A stretch of DNA of 64,000 nt from Skermanella mucosa (GTDB taxonomy: Bacteria > Pseudomonadota > Alphaproteobacteria > Azospirillales > Azospirillaceae), in NCBI RefSeq assembly GCF_016765655.2, contig NZ_CP086106.1:3957001-4021000 (forward strand). The letters run 5' to 3'. Positions 18,006 to 26,737 of the stretch are shown piece by piece. The position numbers and the translations under genes were made by a program. Position 1 is the first letter of the stretch; the number at the start of each line of letters is the position of its first letter. The notes below the pieces were generated by a model. It was not told the origin of the DNA. It did not search any database and saw only the letters and a list, made by a program, of their open reading frames with translations.

Positions 18006-18242
18006 ATGGAACGCAGGTTTGTCTGGCCGGCTGTCTGCTGCGTTGGTCTTGCCCTTGCCGTGATCGGATTGGTTTGGGCCTTCGGCGATCATGCAGGGGT
18101 AAGCCTGACCGCCGGCTGGGCGGCGGCACTTGCCGTCGCCGCCACGATGGCGCTCGGAATCGGTCTGATGGCGGTCATCTTCTATGGCCGGCGAAGCCGG
18201 CGCGACCGGGCGGTGGACCGGACGACCCGAAGGGACGATTGA
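18006..18242 (+). CDS. Small two-helix membrane protein
   Basis: 78 residues with two predicted membrane helices ([42 protein letters not shown]), a short loop between them, and a strongly basic/acidic tail of mixed RRSRRDR and DD residues. Its ATG is preceded by GGGGAGGAAACG, a good ribosome site. It has no recognised domain and is divergent from wrbA. Confidence 0.65.
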   Translation: MERRFVWPAVCCVGLALAVIGLVWAFGDHAGVSLTAGWAAALAVAATMALGIGLMAVIFYGRRSRRDRAVDRTTRRDD

Positions 18243-18281
18243 CCCGCCGCCGGGCGGGTCTCGTCTTCGTGGAATCGACCG

Positions 18282-18479
18282 TCAGTAGCGCCCCGGCATG
18301 CCGCTGCCGCCGCCCATCTGGTCTCCGCTCCCGCCGTCTTGCCGGGTAGCGCCATAGGCCTTGATCTCGGCGTCGAGCTCCATGCGGCGGCGCCCCTGCG
18401 GGGAATCGTCCGGCGCGTCGCGAAGCTGCTGGAACTCCTTCATGGCCTTCTCGAACTCTTCGGTACTGCTGATCGGCAT
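18282..18479 (-). CDS. Small hypothetical protein with glycine-rich tail
   Basis: 65 residues starting MPISSTEEFEKAMKEFQ, a helical, charged N-terminal half, then a Gly/Met/Gln-rich tail (QDGGSGDQMGGGSGMPGRY). ATG 18479 was preferred over an upstream TTG because GGAG lies at the right distance before it. The family is not recognised. Confidence 0.6.
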   Translation of the reverse strand: MPISSTEEFEKAMKEFQQLRDAPDDSPQGRRRMELDAEIKAYGATRQDGGSGDQMGGGSGMPGRY

Positions 18480-18548
18480 GTCTCGCTCCAATTTCGGGTC
18501 TCCCTATCCTCAACAGATATGGCGACGAAACGGCGAGGCGATTTTTTC

Positions 18549-19397
18549 TCAGCCGTCGATGTAATGCGGTTCCGGACGGTGGTGCAGGTCCTCGTAATGG
18601 ACCAGGACAGGCTTGCCGAGCGGGACCGGCCGGCCGTCGCGCCAGGTCCATTCCCCCCGGTCGCAATCGGCCGCCCGGACATAGCCGTTGATGTAGAGCC
18701 GCCGGTCATGGCCGGACCGGTTGGCGGCCGCCCCATGAATCATGTACGGGTGCCACAGGCCGACGTCGCCCGGCTCCATCGCGAAATCGACCAGCTTGGC
18801 GGGGTCGAGGCCGTAGCGCTCCAGCGCCTCCTCCGCGATGCCGGACCCCAGGATGCTCGCCCGCGGCATCAGGTCCAGGTCGCCGAGCAGGTGGCTGCCG
18901 GGATAAAGGCGCATGGCTCCGCTCTCGGCGGTATGCGGGTCCACGGCAAGGCCGGTCTGCACGTAGGAGTCGGACAGGTTCCGGTAAGCCTCGCGCGGGC
19001 GGCGGAACCGGCTGTCCTGGTGGAAGGCGTAGTCGCCGCCGGCCGCCCCCGGCGGTTTCCAATGCAACTGGTTGATGATCTGCTTGAGATCGCCTCCCAG
19101 GAGCGGCTCGATCAGCCGGAGCATGCGATCGTCCTGGCGGAACGCGTTCAGCACCGGATCGCCGTAGGACGGCCACTGCACCATGCGCACGGTATGGCCC
19201 AGGTTCCCGTCGTCGGCGACGCGGACATGGAAGTTGCCGTGACGGAAACTGCTGGGATGCTTCAGCCCGGCCTGGAACTGGCGGTCGAAGGCTTCCGACA
19301 GCGTCGCCACGTCCCTGGCGGTGAAGACGCCCCGCACGACGACGAACCCGTCACGGCGATAGGCATCCCGAAGCTCGGATGCGGACGGCAGGGGCAT
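18549..19397 (-). CDS. Phytanoyl-CoA dioxygenase (PhyH) family protein
   Basis: Fe(II)/2-oxoglutarate-dependent oxygenase family, 282 residues from ATG 19397 (MPLPSASELRDAYRRDGFVVV). Metal ligands are visible as the HxD motif in FHQDSRF and the distal histidine in MIHGAAANRSGHDRR, followed by the arginine that would bind 2-oxoglutarate. The SGAMRLYPGSHLLG and GDVGLWHPYMIHG segments are typical. Its substrate is not predictable; family members hydroxylate small molecules such as ectoine, lipids or antibiotics. It is monocistronic. Confidence 0.9.
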   Translation of the reverse strand: MPLPSASELRDAYRRDGFVVVRGVFTARDVATLSEAFDRQFQAGLKHPSSFRHGNFHVRVADDGNLGHTVRMVQWPSYGDPVLNAFRQDDRMLRLIEPLLGGDLKQIINQLHWKPPGAAGGDYAFHQDSRFRRPREAYRNLSDSYVQTGLAVDPHTAESGAMRLYPGSHLLGDLDLMPRASILGSGIAEEALERYGLDPAKLVDFAMEPGDVGLWHPYMIHGAAANRSGHDRRLYINGYVRAADCDRGEWTWRDGRPVPLGKPVLVHYEDLHHRPEPHYIDG

Positions 19398-19897
19398 GGT
19401 CGGCGTCTCCGGTCGAAGGACGGCACTCCCCAATTTCTCGCATTTCATACCGTGCCGTCAATCATCCCGCGTGCATCCTTCCTGCGGTACATCCCAATCG
19501 CCGATCGCTCCCGATTGTCCGAGCCCGACATGGGATGCTTCCGCGCTTCGGGAGGTTTCTTGCGGAAACCGCACCCGTCCGGCTTTCGCCCCGGACTCCA
19601 GGCACGGGCAAGGAATTAACACTATTGCATCGAAGAATACGACTATACTTCGCGCGGCCGCGAGCATCTACTTTGATGCGGGCGGGAGCCGTCGATACCT
19701 GCTCTTCATGATTGCAGACCCATGATCCAGCGATGACGGTTGCCCGGATGCCCACCGAACGGATCGCCCACGCCGGGCTGGCAAGGCTGCCGCCTCACGG
19801 TCCCTGCCCGCCACGGCATCGGACACCAGGCGCCGGGACGGTTGGGCATCGCATCCTCCCGGCCTGCGGATAATCAACAAAGACAAGGGAGTTATGA
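19398..19897. other. 500-bp intergenic region without a supported gene
   Basis: Lies between the divergent PhyH and MBL-fold genes. Only short antisense-type open frames are present and none has protein-like composition. An AT-richer stretch around 19615-19680 could hold promoters. The ribosome site AAGGGAG just before 19898 serves the plus-strand gene. I see no RNA gene or repeat. Confidence 0.5.
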
Positions 19898-20890
19898 ATG
19901 TCCAGGGATGGTTTATTCCTGTCGCGCCGCGAGATGCTGATCGGAGCCTCCGCGGCAGGTGTCGTGGGAAGCCTGGCGGGGCCGCTGGGAAGCCCCGCTT
20001 TCGCCCGGGCGCCGATGCTCGATACCCAGGCTCCGTATTTCTATCGGTTCAAGGTGGGCGACGCCCAGGGGACCATCGTGTCGGACGGCACCCTGCCGCT
20101 GGGCGATCCCCGCAAGAATTTCACCGGCCTCTCCGAAGAGGAGATCCAGCGCCAGCTCCACGATAATTTCCTGCCGAGCGACAACGCCGTGCTGGAGCAG
20201 AACGTGCTCGTGCTCAATACCGGCGACAGGCTCGTGCTGTTCGACACCGGCATGGGAAGCCTTCGGCTTTTCGGGCCGACCACGGGCAAGCTGATGAACA
20301 GCCTGAAACAGGCCGGTATCGATCCGAAGGATATCGACGCCGTGGTGATGTCGCACGCCCATATCGACCATTGCGGCGGCTGCATGGCCGACGACGGCAC
20401 GCGAAATTTCCCGAACGCGGAATATTACATCACCCAGGCCGACTACGAGTTCTGGACAGACGAAACCAAGGTGCCGGCCCAGTTCAAGGTCTTCCTGGAT
20501 ACCGCCGTCAAGAACCTCACGCCCAACCGCGACCGGATAAAGTTCATCAAGGACGGCGAGGAGTTCCTGCCCGGCATCCATGCGATCCTGGCCCCGGGTC
20601 ACACCGTCGGGCACACGATCTTCATGATCAATTCCGGCAACAGCTCACTGTGCTACATCGCGGACCTGGCCCATCACCCGGTCCTGCTGCTGGAAAAACC
20701 GCTGACCGAGTTCATGTACGACACCGACCCAAAGCAGTCGGCCCAGTCGCGCATGAAGATGCTGAGCATGCTGGCGGCGAACCGGACCCCTATCCTCGCG
20801 TACCATTTCGCGTGGCCGGGCATCGGCCATGTCGCGAAGCAGGGCGATGGTTTCCGCTACCATCCCCAGGGCATGAAAATGGAACTCTGA
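19898..20890 (+). CDS. Tat-exported metallo-beta-lactamase-fold hydrolase
   Basis: A 330-residue periplasmic MBL-fold hydrolase. The N terminus is a twin-arginine signal (LSRREMLIGASAAGVVGSLAG, ending PAFARAP). Zinc motifs are complete: HAHIDHCGG (HxHxDH), then histidines in APGHTVGHT and YIADLAHHP, and YHFAWPGIGH at the C terminus. Similar proteins include exported lactonases and arylsulfatase-like hydrolases, but the substrate is unknown. ATG 19898 is preceded by AAGGGAGTTATGA. It converges on the RTX gene with a hairpin between them. Confidence 0.9.
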   Translation: MSRDGLFLSRREMLIGASAAGVVGSLAGPLGSPAFARAPMLDTQAPYFYRFKVGDAQGTIVSDGTLPLGDPRKNFTGLSEEEIQRQLHDNFLPSDNAVLEQNVLVLNTGDRLVLFDTGMGSLRLFGPTTGKLMNSLKQAGIDPKDIDAVVMSHAHIDHCGGCMADDGTRNFPNAEYYITQADYEFWTDETKVPAQFKVFLDTAVKNLTPNRDRIKFIKDGEEFLPGIHAILAPGHTVGHTIFMINSGNSSLCYIADLAHHPVLLLEKPLTEFMYDTDPKQSAQSRMKMLSMLAANRTPILAYHFAWPGIGHVAKQGDGFRYHPQGMKMEL

Positions 20891-20900
20891 CAGGCGCAAT

Positions 20901-20926
20901 GCCGGCCAAGCCCGTCCTTGGCCGGC
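20901..20926. terminator. Strong hairpin between convergent MBL and RTX genes
   Basis: GCCGGCCAAG pairs perfectly with CTTGGCCGGC across a six-base loop. It is placed between two convergent stops, but neither side has a T tract. It may be a Rho-assisted or bidirectional stop. Confidence 0.5.
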
Positions 20927-20973
20927 CCCTGCCGACCAGCCGAAGGCGTCCGAAGACGGTGGAGCCTGCCGGA

Positions 20974-22860
20974 TCAGAGCAGGAACATGGATTTCTCGAC
21001 GGCCGCGATCCCGAAGACCTGGATTTCGAAGTCCGCCCGGCCGTCACCGTTCACGTCGCCCTGCACGAGCTTGAAATTCTTGACCTTCGACCATGCCAAT
21101 GTCCCGGCGGTCCGGCCGAGGGACGCTTCCCCGATGAAGGTGAAGGCCTGGTTTCCTGCTGCGGCCGTTTTGGCGTCGATACCCGTCAGGTCGATGCGAT
21201 CGACGCCGCGTTCGAAATCGAGGATGCTGTCCCGCTGTCCCCAGCCGGGGGCGCTGTCCCTGGCCGCTTTGAAGACGAACCGGTCGGCTCCGCTGCCGCC
21301 GTAGAGCCGGTCCATGCCCGCGCCGCCCGTCAGGACGTCGTTACCCTCGGCGCCCTTGAGAATATCCTTGCCGATGCCGCCATCGAGGATGTCGCTACCG
21401 CTGCCTCCGTACAAGTGGTCGTTGCCGTCGCCGCCGAACAGACTGTCGTTGCCGTCCAGGCCGTGCAGCTTGTCGGAACCGTCCCCGCCGCGGATCGTAT
21501 TGGCCTCCTTGTTTCCCCGGCCGGTCACCCCGGCGGATGCCGTGACGGTGAGGTTCTCCACCGACGAAGGCAAGGTCCAGGAGATCGAGGACAGGACGGT
21601 GTCCCGCCCCTCGCCGGCATGCTCTTCGATCCGGTCGCCCGCATTGTCGACCACGAAGGTATCGTCGCCGGAACCGCCGATCATCCGGTCGGCACCGGTC
21701 CCGCCGTCGAGAGTATCGTTGCCGCTGCCGCCGGAGAGATGGTCAGCCCCTCCCTTGCCGGACAGGGTGTCGTTCCCCGCGTTGCCGACAAGCACGCCGG
21801 GGTCGTCGTCGCTGGTCAGGCGGTCCGCGTAGGGAGAACCGAGCACGTTGTCGATCCCGCTCAGTCGGTCGTCGCCACCGCCGCCGCTGGCCCGGCCGAG
21901 GGAGAGATCGACGACCACTCCCGATTTCACCCAGCTGTAGTCCACCAGATCCCGGTCGTAGTCACCTTTGAACACATCGTCCGCGGCGGTCCCGCGGAAG
22001 GCGTTGGAAGACGACAGTTCTCCATTGTCGTATCCGGAGCGGTCGAAGTTGAGGCCCACCTCCCCCGCCGACACGAAGCCGGCGGTCCCCACCTTGATCG
22101 ACCCGGAATAGGGGTGGTTCGGAAAGGTTATGGTGTCGCCCTTGCGAACCGCGCCGTCCAGCCAGGCCGAGGGATAGACCGAATTGTACTCGGCTCTCTG
22201 GCCGGGCTGCTCGGTGACCAGCACGTTCTTGAAGGAGATCGGATACTTTTGGTCGCCGGGCTGTGAAAAGTAATACAACCAGGATTTCGCGTCGCCGCCC
22301 GGCAGCTTCCGCATCTCGACGTTTTCGAGGGTCACGGAGCCGATCGGATCCCTGGGCTGCAGGAACAGGCCCTGGTAGGTCGTCGTACCGGTGACATTGT
22401 AGAACTTGAGATCCCCGACCGGCCCCTGTGGTTGGAAAACGTCGCCGTGGACCCCGTAATAGCTGCCCTTCACGTTTTCGATCAGGGAGTTCTGCAGGGT
22501 GAAGTCCGCCCGCTTGCCGGCGGCGCTGTAGAAATTGATCGCGTCCTTCCCCCCGGCGTACCGATGGTCGATATGCACGCCCTCGACATGGACCGACCCG
22601 TTCACCTTGGTGAAGTTGAGGGTGCCGGCCGCGGAGCTGTGCGATTTCGGTTCGAACTTGCCGCCGATCAGGACGATATTGTTCCCGCCGGTCGTCTGCA
22701 GCCGATCCAGCGTCCTTACCTCGTCCGAAGCGATGAACAGGACGTCTTCGTCGCTATCGAAGGTCCACACGGTTCTTGACCCTGTCTTGCTCAGATCAAT
22801 CACAGTGTGGTTCGGCTTGAGGACAGGAGCATCCCAACGTTTCGCCGGACTTTGAGACAT
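20974..22860 (-). CDS. Large RTX (hemolysin-type calcium-binding) secreted protein with beta-helix-like N terminus
   Basis: A 628-residue protein likely exported by a type I system and folding in calcium outside the cell. The C-terminal half has repeated GGxGxDxLx nonapeptides (for example GNAGNDTLSGKGGADHLSGG, GGDGNDHLYGGSGSD, GGIGKDILKGAEGND). It ends with a serralysin-type C-terminal domain (DSILDFERGVDRIDLTGIDA, DVNGDGRADFEIQV, FLL end). The N-terminal half, about 1-270, is beta-rich with motifs such as NIVLIGGKFEP and SVHVEGVHIDHRY, suggesting a right-handed beta-helix like carbohydrate-active or adhesive proteins. ATG 22860 is preferred to GTG 22869. No ABC exporter is nearby. Confidence 0.9.
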   Translation of the reverse strand: MSQSPAKRWDAPVLKPNHTVIDLSKTGSRTVWTFDSDEDVLFIASDEVRTLDRLQTTGGNNIVLIGGKFEPKSHSSAAGTLNFTKVNGSVHVEGVHIDHRYAGGKDAINFYSAAGKRADFTLQNSLIENVKGSYYGVHGDVFQPQGPVGDLKFYNVTGTTTYQGLFLQPRDPIGSVTLENVEMRKLPGGDAKSWLYYFSQPGDQKYPISFKNVLVTEQPGQRAEYNSVYPSAWLDGAVRKGDTITFPNHPYSGSIKVGTAGFVSAGEVGLNFDRSGYDNGELSSSNAFRGTAADDVFKGDYDRDLVDYSWVKSGVVVDLSLGRASGGGGDDRLSGIDNVLGSPYADRLTSDDDPGVLVGNAGNDTLSGKGGADHLSGGSGNDTLDGGTGADRMIGGSGDDTFVVDNAGDRIEEHAGEGRDTVLSSISWTLPSSVENLTVTASAGVTGRGNKEANTIRGGDGSDKLHGLDGNDSLFGGDGNDHLYGGSGSDILDGGIGKDILKGAEGNDVLTGGAGMDRLYGGSGADRFVFKAARDSAPGWGQRDSILDFERGVDRIDLTGIDAKTAAAGNQAFTFIGEASLGRTAGTLAWSKVKNFKLVQGDVNGDGRADFEIQVFGIAAVEKSMFLL

Positions 22861-23107
22861 GCTGAACACCTGAAACAGAATAAATGGTTCCGTCAGGTTG
22901 CGTTCTACGGGTTAACAATACCTCTATCGATTTTTCTATTAACCATAATACCGCTGTGTACATCGGCAAGGGCCTCTAACACTGGCGCTGACGATGCATG
23001 GTTTCAATCAATCCTTATAAAATACCGCCTTTTGCGGCGAGTAGTCAGCGGAGATCGGAATTCCGAGTGTCGTGGGATCGGCGGCGGGGTATGCTGACGC
23101 AGAAAGG

Positions 23108-23131
23108 CCCCGCGCTTTGGGAAGCGCGGGG
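23108..23131. other. Intergenic GC-rich hairpin
   Basis: CCCCGCGCTT and AAGCGCGGGG pair perfectly around a TGGG loop inside the otherwise AT-rich RTX upstream region. No T tract follows on either strand, and there is no gene end beside it. It could be part of a leader or a small RNA. Confidence 0.4.
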
Positions 23132-23190
23132 CAGTGCGAGGTTTGAGCGCGGTACCGCATCGCGCCGCCAGCACCATCCGACAGGAGTTG

Positions 23191-23209
23191 CTAACAGTTT
23201 GTTAACCAT
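23191..23209 (+). promoter_or_regulatory. CtrA-like binding site upstream of the anti-sigma gene
   Basis: CTAA-N7-TTAACCAT matches the alphaproteobacterial CtrA consensus (TTAA-N7-TTAAC) with one mismatch. It lies about 100 bases before the small anti-sigma-like gene and about 330 bases before the divergent RTX gene. A near-identical arrangement occurs at 42996-43011. Confidence 0.45.
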
Positions 23210-23310
23210 AATTATGCGGAATTTTATCATTTTTTTGTAGCCGGCTTCTCACACGGACAGGCCTATAAGGATATGGTCCAGAGCGTCCTACCGATCCGGC
23301 ATTTACAGGG

Positions 23311-23514
23311 GTGAATGGTGTGGAAATCGAAGAGCGTACTGAAGATATGTTGTTGTTCGCCTACGTGGATGGCGAATTGGACGAGGATCAGCGGCAGCTG
23401 GTCGAGGAATTGATCGCCAAGGATCCGGATGTGAGCAATCGGATCTTGCAGATCCGCGAGCTGAGCAGGCTGATCAAGGCCGCATATGACGAAGACGGCG
23501 ACGAACCCGTCTGA
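23311..23514 (+). CDS. Small anti-sigma-factor-like protein
   Basis: A 67-residue acidic protein. LLFAYVDGELDEDQRQLVEELIAKDPDVSNRILQIRELSRLIKAAY matches the N-terminal sigma-binding helix pattern of anti-sigma factors (the xxYxDGELD motif and following helices). It has no zinc-finger HxxxCxxC and no membrane segment. The start is GTG at 23311 or GTG at 23320; neither has a strong ribosome site. It converges on a gene for a sigma-region-4-only protein, so the two are probably partners. Confidence 0.72.
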   Translation: MNGVEIEERTEDMLLFAYVDGELDEDQRQLVEELIAKDPDVSNRILQIRELSRLIKAAYDEDGDEPV

Positions 23515-23555
23515 GCGGCAGCGCCGCCAATCCCTTACCAACCAGATAGCGTCCC

Positions 23556-23789
23556 TTACAAATCCAGTTTCCGTATCAGGGTCAACCGGGCACGAAGCAG
23601 GCGATCCTTGACCGTAGAAGCCGAGATGCCAAGTTTTTGGGCGGCATCCTGATAACTCATGCCCTGTACGCAAACCAGCATGAGAACTTCCCGATCATCG
23701 GCAGGCAACGCCCCCACAACCATTCTGACCTGCTGTGATGACGATGGATGGCACTGGTATTTGCTCGGTCTCTCCATCACGTCGCTCAT
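23556..23789 (-). CDS. Sigma-70 region 4-only protein
   Basis: 77 residues. VVGALPADDREVLMLVCVQGMSYQDAAQKLGISASTVKDRLLRARLTL is a clear sigma-70 region 4 helix-turn-helix, as in ECF sigma factors. Region 2, which binds core polymerase and the -10 element, is absent, and I found no frame upstream that encodes it. It may be a naturally small regulator that binds -35 elements or titrates the anti-sigma, or a decayed ECF factor. Its promoter region (23790-23900) is AT-rich. Confidence 0.8.
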   Translation of the reverse strand: MSDVMERPSKYQCHPSSSQQVRMVVGALPADDREVLMLVCVQGMSYQDAAQKLGISASTVKDRLLRARLTLIRKLDL

Positions 23790-24024
23790 TATTTTCCGTC
23801 CAGGGTAGACCAGCGCATAAAACGATTGAACAACAATTCAATCATATTGATACACAGTTATTCCCTGATTTGGAAACATATTTAGAAAGTTTGCCGCTAT
23901 CTCAAAAGCGTAATCCGATGGAACTTTCCGCGGCATGTTGGCGGTATGCATAAACGCCGTATTGGGCAAGACTCCACGAAGGAGAGCGCACAGCCTTGCC
24001 CTATTTTTCCCGCCCCGCGAGGGA

Positions 24025-24714
24025 TCACTTCACGGGCGGGGTCGGCAGGATCGTCAGCTCATGCACATCCACGCCCGGCGGCTGGGAAAGGGCGTAGATG
24101 ACGCTGCGGGCGATGTCTTCCGGTTGCAGGGCATCGGATTGGGGAGCATCGAAAAAGGGAGTGTTCACCATCCCCGGCTCGATCAGGGTAACCCGGACTC
24201 CGCTGCCGCGCAGTTCCTCCCTCAGACCGTATCCGATGGCCGAAACGGCCCATTTGGTCGCCGCGTACATCGACCCGGCCAGGACCCGCCGCCCCGCGAC
24301 GGACCCGGTGATCACCACATGGCCGCGTGCTTTCCTGACATGCTCCAGCACCGTCCGCAGCGTGTAGGCGACCCCGAGGATGTTGACGTCCACCATCTTC
24401 CGCCAACTCTCCGGGGGCGCCCCGGAGAAGCCCCCGGGCTCGCCGCCGGTGCCGGCATTGGCGAAGACGGCGTCGATGCGGCCGAACCGCGAGACGGCGG
24501 CGTCCACCATCCGTTGCTGGTCCTGGAAGTCGGTGACGTCGCAAGCCACGGCGCAGGCCCGATCCTCGCCGATCTCCCGGACCAGGGCTTCGAGCTTTTC
24601 GGCGGACCGCGCCGCCAGCACGAGAGTCCAGCCGGCTTCGGCGGCGGCGCGCGCCGTCGCGGCGCCGATGCCGCTGGAAGCTCCGGTGATGAGAAGGACC
24701 TTGGCATCGGGCAT
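24025..24714 (-). CDS. SDR-family NAD(P)-dependent oxidoreductase
   Basis: A 229-residue classical short-chain dehydrogenase. It has the cofactor motif TGASSGIGAA near the N terminus, the NAG motif (ANAGTGG), the catalytic Ser/Tyr/Lys set in VVITGSVAG and YAATKWAV, and PG after the active site (IEPGMVNTPFF). ATG 24714 follows GGAGACAAGCAC. It resembles the YdfG/serine dehydrogenase-like group; the substrate is unknown. It stands alone. Confidence 0.92.
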   Translation of the reverse strand: MPDAKVLLITGASSGIGAATARAAAEAGWTLVLAARSAEKLEALVREIGEDRACAVACDVTDFQDQQRMVDAAVSRFGRIDAVFANAGTGGEPGGFSGAPPESWRKMVDVNILGVAYTLRTVLEHVRKARGHVVITGSVAGRRVLAGSMYAATKWAVSAIGYGLREELRGSGVRVTLIEPGMVNTPFFDAPQSDALQPEDIARSVIYALSQPPGVDVHELTILPTPPVK

Positions 24715-24835
24715 GTGCTTGTCTCCTGCTGTCGCGGCCCCGCCGCACCCCATGGGGCGGGAATGGTGAAACGCGCGGGTCCGGAGACCGGTTCCGAAGA
24801 CCGCTTCCGAAGACCGCTTCCGAAGGCATGGGTTA

Positions 24836-26329
24836 TCAGCCCGCCGCCCTGCCTCGCACCCGAAGGCTGGCTTCGGTCGCCCGGCGCACCAGTTCCGCCG
24901 TGTCGATCGACGTCAGCCGGCCGTTCCGCTTGAGGATCCGGCCATCGACCATGACCATGTCGATGTCCGCCGGACGGGCGGAATGGACCACGAGATGGGC
25001 CATGTCGGTCGCCGGCGCCGTATGGACCCCGCCGGTGCCTATCATGATCAGGTCGGCGCGCTTGCCGGCAGCGAGCGACCCGGTGCGATCCGACAGGCCG
25101 AGCGAGCGGGCGCCCTCCAGCGTGCCCAGTTCGAGCGCCCGCTTGGCGGTCATGCCGGCTTCCCGCTCCGCTTGGCCGTTGAACAGGTTGTGGGTGATCT
25201 TCATGACTTCCAGCATGTCGGCCCTGCCGGTCAGCGGCGTCGTGTCGACCGACAGCCCGGTGGTGACGCCGCCGTCCAGGAACGCCTTGATCGGCGGGAC
25301 GCCGTAGCCGATGGTCATCTCGGAATAGGGTGAAACCGTCAGGACGGCCTTGCTGTCCGCCAGCATCCCGATCTCGGCGGGTGAGGCGTGCGTGGCGTGT
25401 ACGACCTGAAACCCCTCGTGCAGCAGGCCGAGACGGTCCAACGCCGCCACGTGCCCGTGGTCGGCAGGGGTCGAGTTGGCGTGGAGGGTGACGGGAAGCC
25501 CGCGCTCCCGTGCGGCATCGTAGTCGGCCCTATAGACGGCGGGTTCGACCGGGACGATCCGGCTGGCGCCACCCTCGGTCACGACCGCCTGGACGCCGCG
25601 CCAGCCGAGGCCGAGGGAGAGCAGGCCGTCGTTTCCGAATTCCTGCCACTGGTCGTGCAATCGTATGAAATCGGCGACGTCCAGCGGCTGCTGCGGCGAC
25701 AGCGGACGATAGGGACCATAGGAGAAGCGGCCGCGGATGCCGCTGTCCGCCAGCGCCCGAAGGTCGCTGCGGGCATGCCGGGGCGTGCGGATATTGTGGC
25801 ACCAGTCATGGACGGTGGTGATGCCCGCGTCGATCGCCTCTGCGGCCGACAGCAGCGTGGCGATATACATGTCCTCCGGATCGAACGCCGACCCGATCTT
25901 CGACACGACCTGGAAATAGCCGTTGCCCTGGGTTCCGGTCGCCATGTTGCGCATCAGCGACGTCCACATGTGCCAGTGGGTGTCGACGAAGCCGGGGGCC
26001 ACGATGAAGCCGGCGCCCTCGATGATCTCGGCGGACGGCGCCGCGAGATCCTTTCCGACGGCGACGATCACCCCGTCCCGGACATGGACATCGCCTTCGG
26101 GAACATCGCCCGCGGCGGCATCCAGGGTAAGCACATGGGCGCCCCGGATGATGAACTCGCCCCGACGGGAAGGCTGGTGGACAAGCTGGCCGGACCCGGC
26201 GCCACCCGTTTGAGCGAAGGTCGAGCGGAACGGCATCATCGCCGTGCCGAACGCCAGCCCGCCCAGGAAGGAGCGGCGGCTCACCGCGAGGCGGCGCGGA
26301 CCGGGGAAACTGCAGCAGTCACAATGCAT
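24836..26329 (-). CDS. Tat-exported amidohydrolase (cytosine deaminase/ATZ-TRZ type)
   Basis: A 497-residue metal-dependent hydrolase of the amidohydrolase superfamily. The N terminus has a twin-arginine signal (AVSRRSFLGGLAFGTAMM, FAQTGG cleavage), unusual for this mostly cytoplasmic subfamily. The metal site is visible as PGFVDTHWHMW, then VTLHANS, VVHATHAS and GLSVDTTPLTGRAD. GKRADLIMI near the C terminus is the usual ending of deaminase-type members. ATG 26329 starts just before the Tat motif. The substrate is unknown. Confidence 0.88.
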   Translation of the reverse strand: MHCDCCSFPGPRRLAVSRRSFLGGLAFGTAMMPFRSTFAQTGGAGSGQLVHQPSRRGEFIIRGAHVLTLDAAAGDVPEGDVHVRDGVIVAVGKDLAAPSAEIIEGAGFIVAPGFVDTHWHMWTSLMRNMATGTQGNGYFQVVSKIGSAFDPEDMYIATLLSAAEAIDAGITTVHDWCHNIRTPRHARSDLRALADSGIRGRFSYGPYRPLSPQQPLDVADFIRLHDQWQEFGNDGLLSLGLGWRGVQAVVTEGGASRIVPVEPAVYRADYDAARERGLPVTLHANSTPADHGHVAALDRLGLLHEGFQVVHATHASPAEIGMLADSKAVLTVSPYSEMTIGYGVPPIKAFLDGGVTTGLSVDTTPLTGRADMLEVMKITHNLFNGQAEREAGMTAKRALELGTLEGARSLGLSDRTGSLAAGKRADLIMIGTGGVHTAPATDMAHLVVHSARPADIDMVMVDGRILKRNGRLTSIDTAELVRRATEASLRVRGRAAG

Positions 26330-26465
26330 CACGGACCTTTCGAGAGAAGATGACGGGCATCGTCTCCCCTCAGATCTGAGGCTGGATCGGTCCGTTTCCA
26401 GTTCGAAGGCATCTCCCGGTACCATATTCGGCCCGGGGCCTGCCGATGCCGGTCAGGCGGATGCC

Positions 26466-26663
26466 TCAGCCCTTGGCGTTCTGGTCGGCTTCCCGGATCG
26501 CTGCCTCGTGATACCAGCCGCTGCCGGAAGCACCTTCGAAGACCGGCGCCGAAGCCGGATCCGCCGCCGCCTTCGCTTCTTCGGCAAAACTGCGGAGCCG
26601 TGCGCCGGCTCTTGCGGGGAACTTGATTATCTTCGCCGATTGGAAACCAGGGCTCATGGTCAT
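26466..26663 (-). CDS. gstI: DUF2735 protein, candidate glutamine synthetase translation inhibitor GstI
   Basis: 65 residues. The SAKIIKFPARAGARL start and GSGWYHEAAIREA end are hallmarks I recall for DUF2735. In Rhizobium, GstI is a protein of this size encoded divergently upstream of glnII that blocks glnII translation. Here it is also divergent from, and immediately upstream of, a glnII-type gene, so the same role is likely. The ribosome site AAGGAGATG lies seven bases before ATG 26663. Two in-frame ATGs (26663 and 26657) are possible starts. Confidence 0.8.
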   Translation of the reverse strand: MTMSPGFQSAKIIKFPARAGARLRSFAEEAKAAADPASAPVFEGASGSGWYHEAAIREADQNAKG

Positions 26664-26737
26664 TGTTTACATCTCCTTAAAACAGGCCCCCAAAATTAGG
26701 CTACCGCCGTCAGAGTATATAATGTCGCACCCGCAGG

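Larger units (their letters stand above)
22861..23310. promoter_or_regulatory. AT-rich 450-bp regulatory region between RTX and anti-sigma genes
   Basis: No gene is supported. The region is markedly AT-richer than its surroundings and holds several TTAAC motifs: 22912-22916, TTAACCAT at 22939-22946, and a bipartite site at 23191-23209. It also has a perfect 10-bp hairpin at 23108-23131. It separates two divergently transcribed genes and most likely carries both promoters. Confidence 0.55.

Noticed and set aside
23735-23953. Plus-strand open frame across the sigma4-only gene promoter (ends ...PMELSAACWRYA)
   Set aside because: It starts in the antisense of the sigma4 gene, has no good ribosome site, and its acceptable-looking part is AT-rich promoter sequence. 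No conserved motif is visible.
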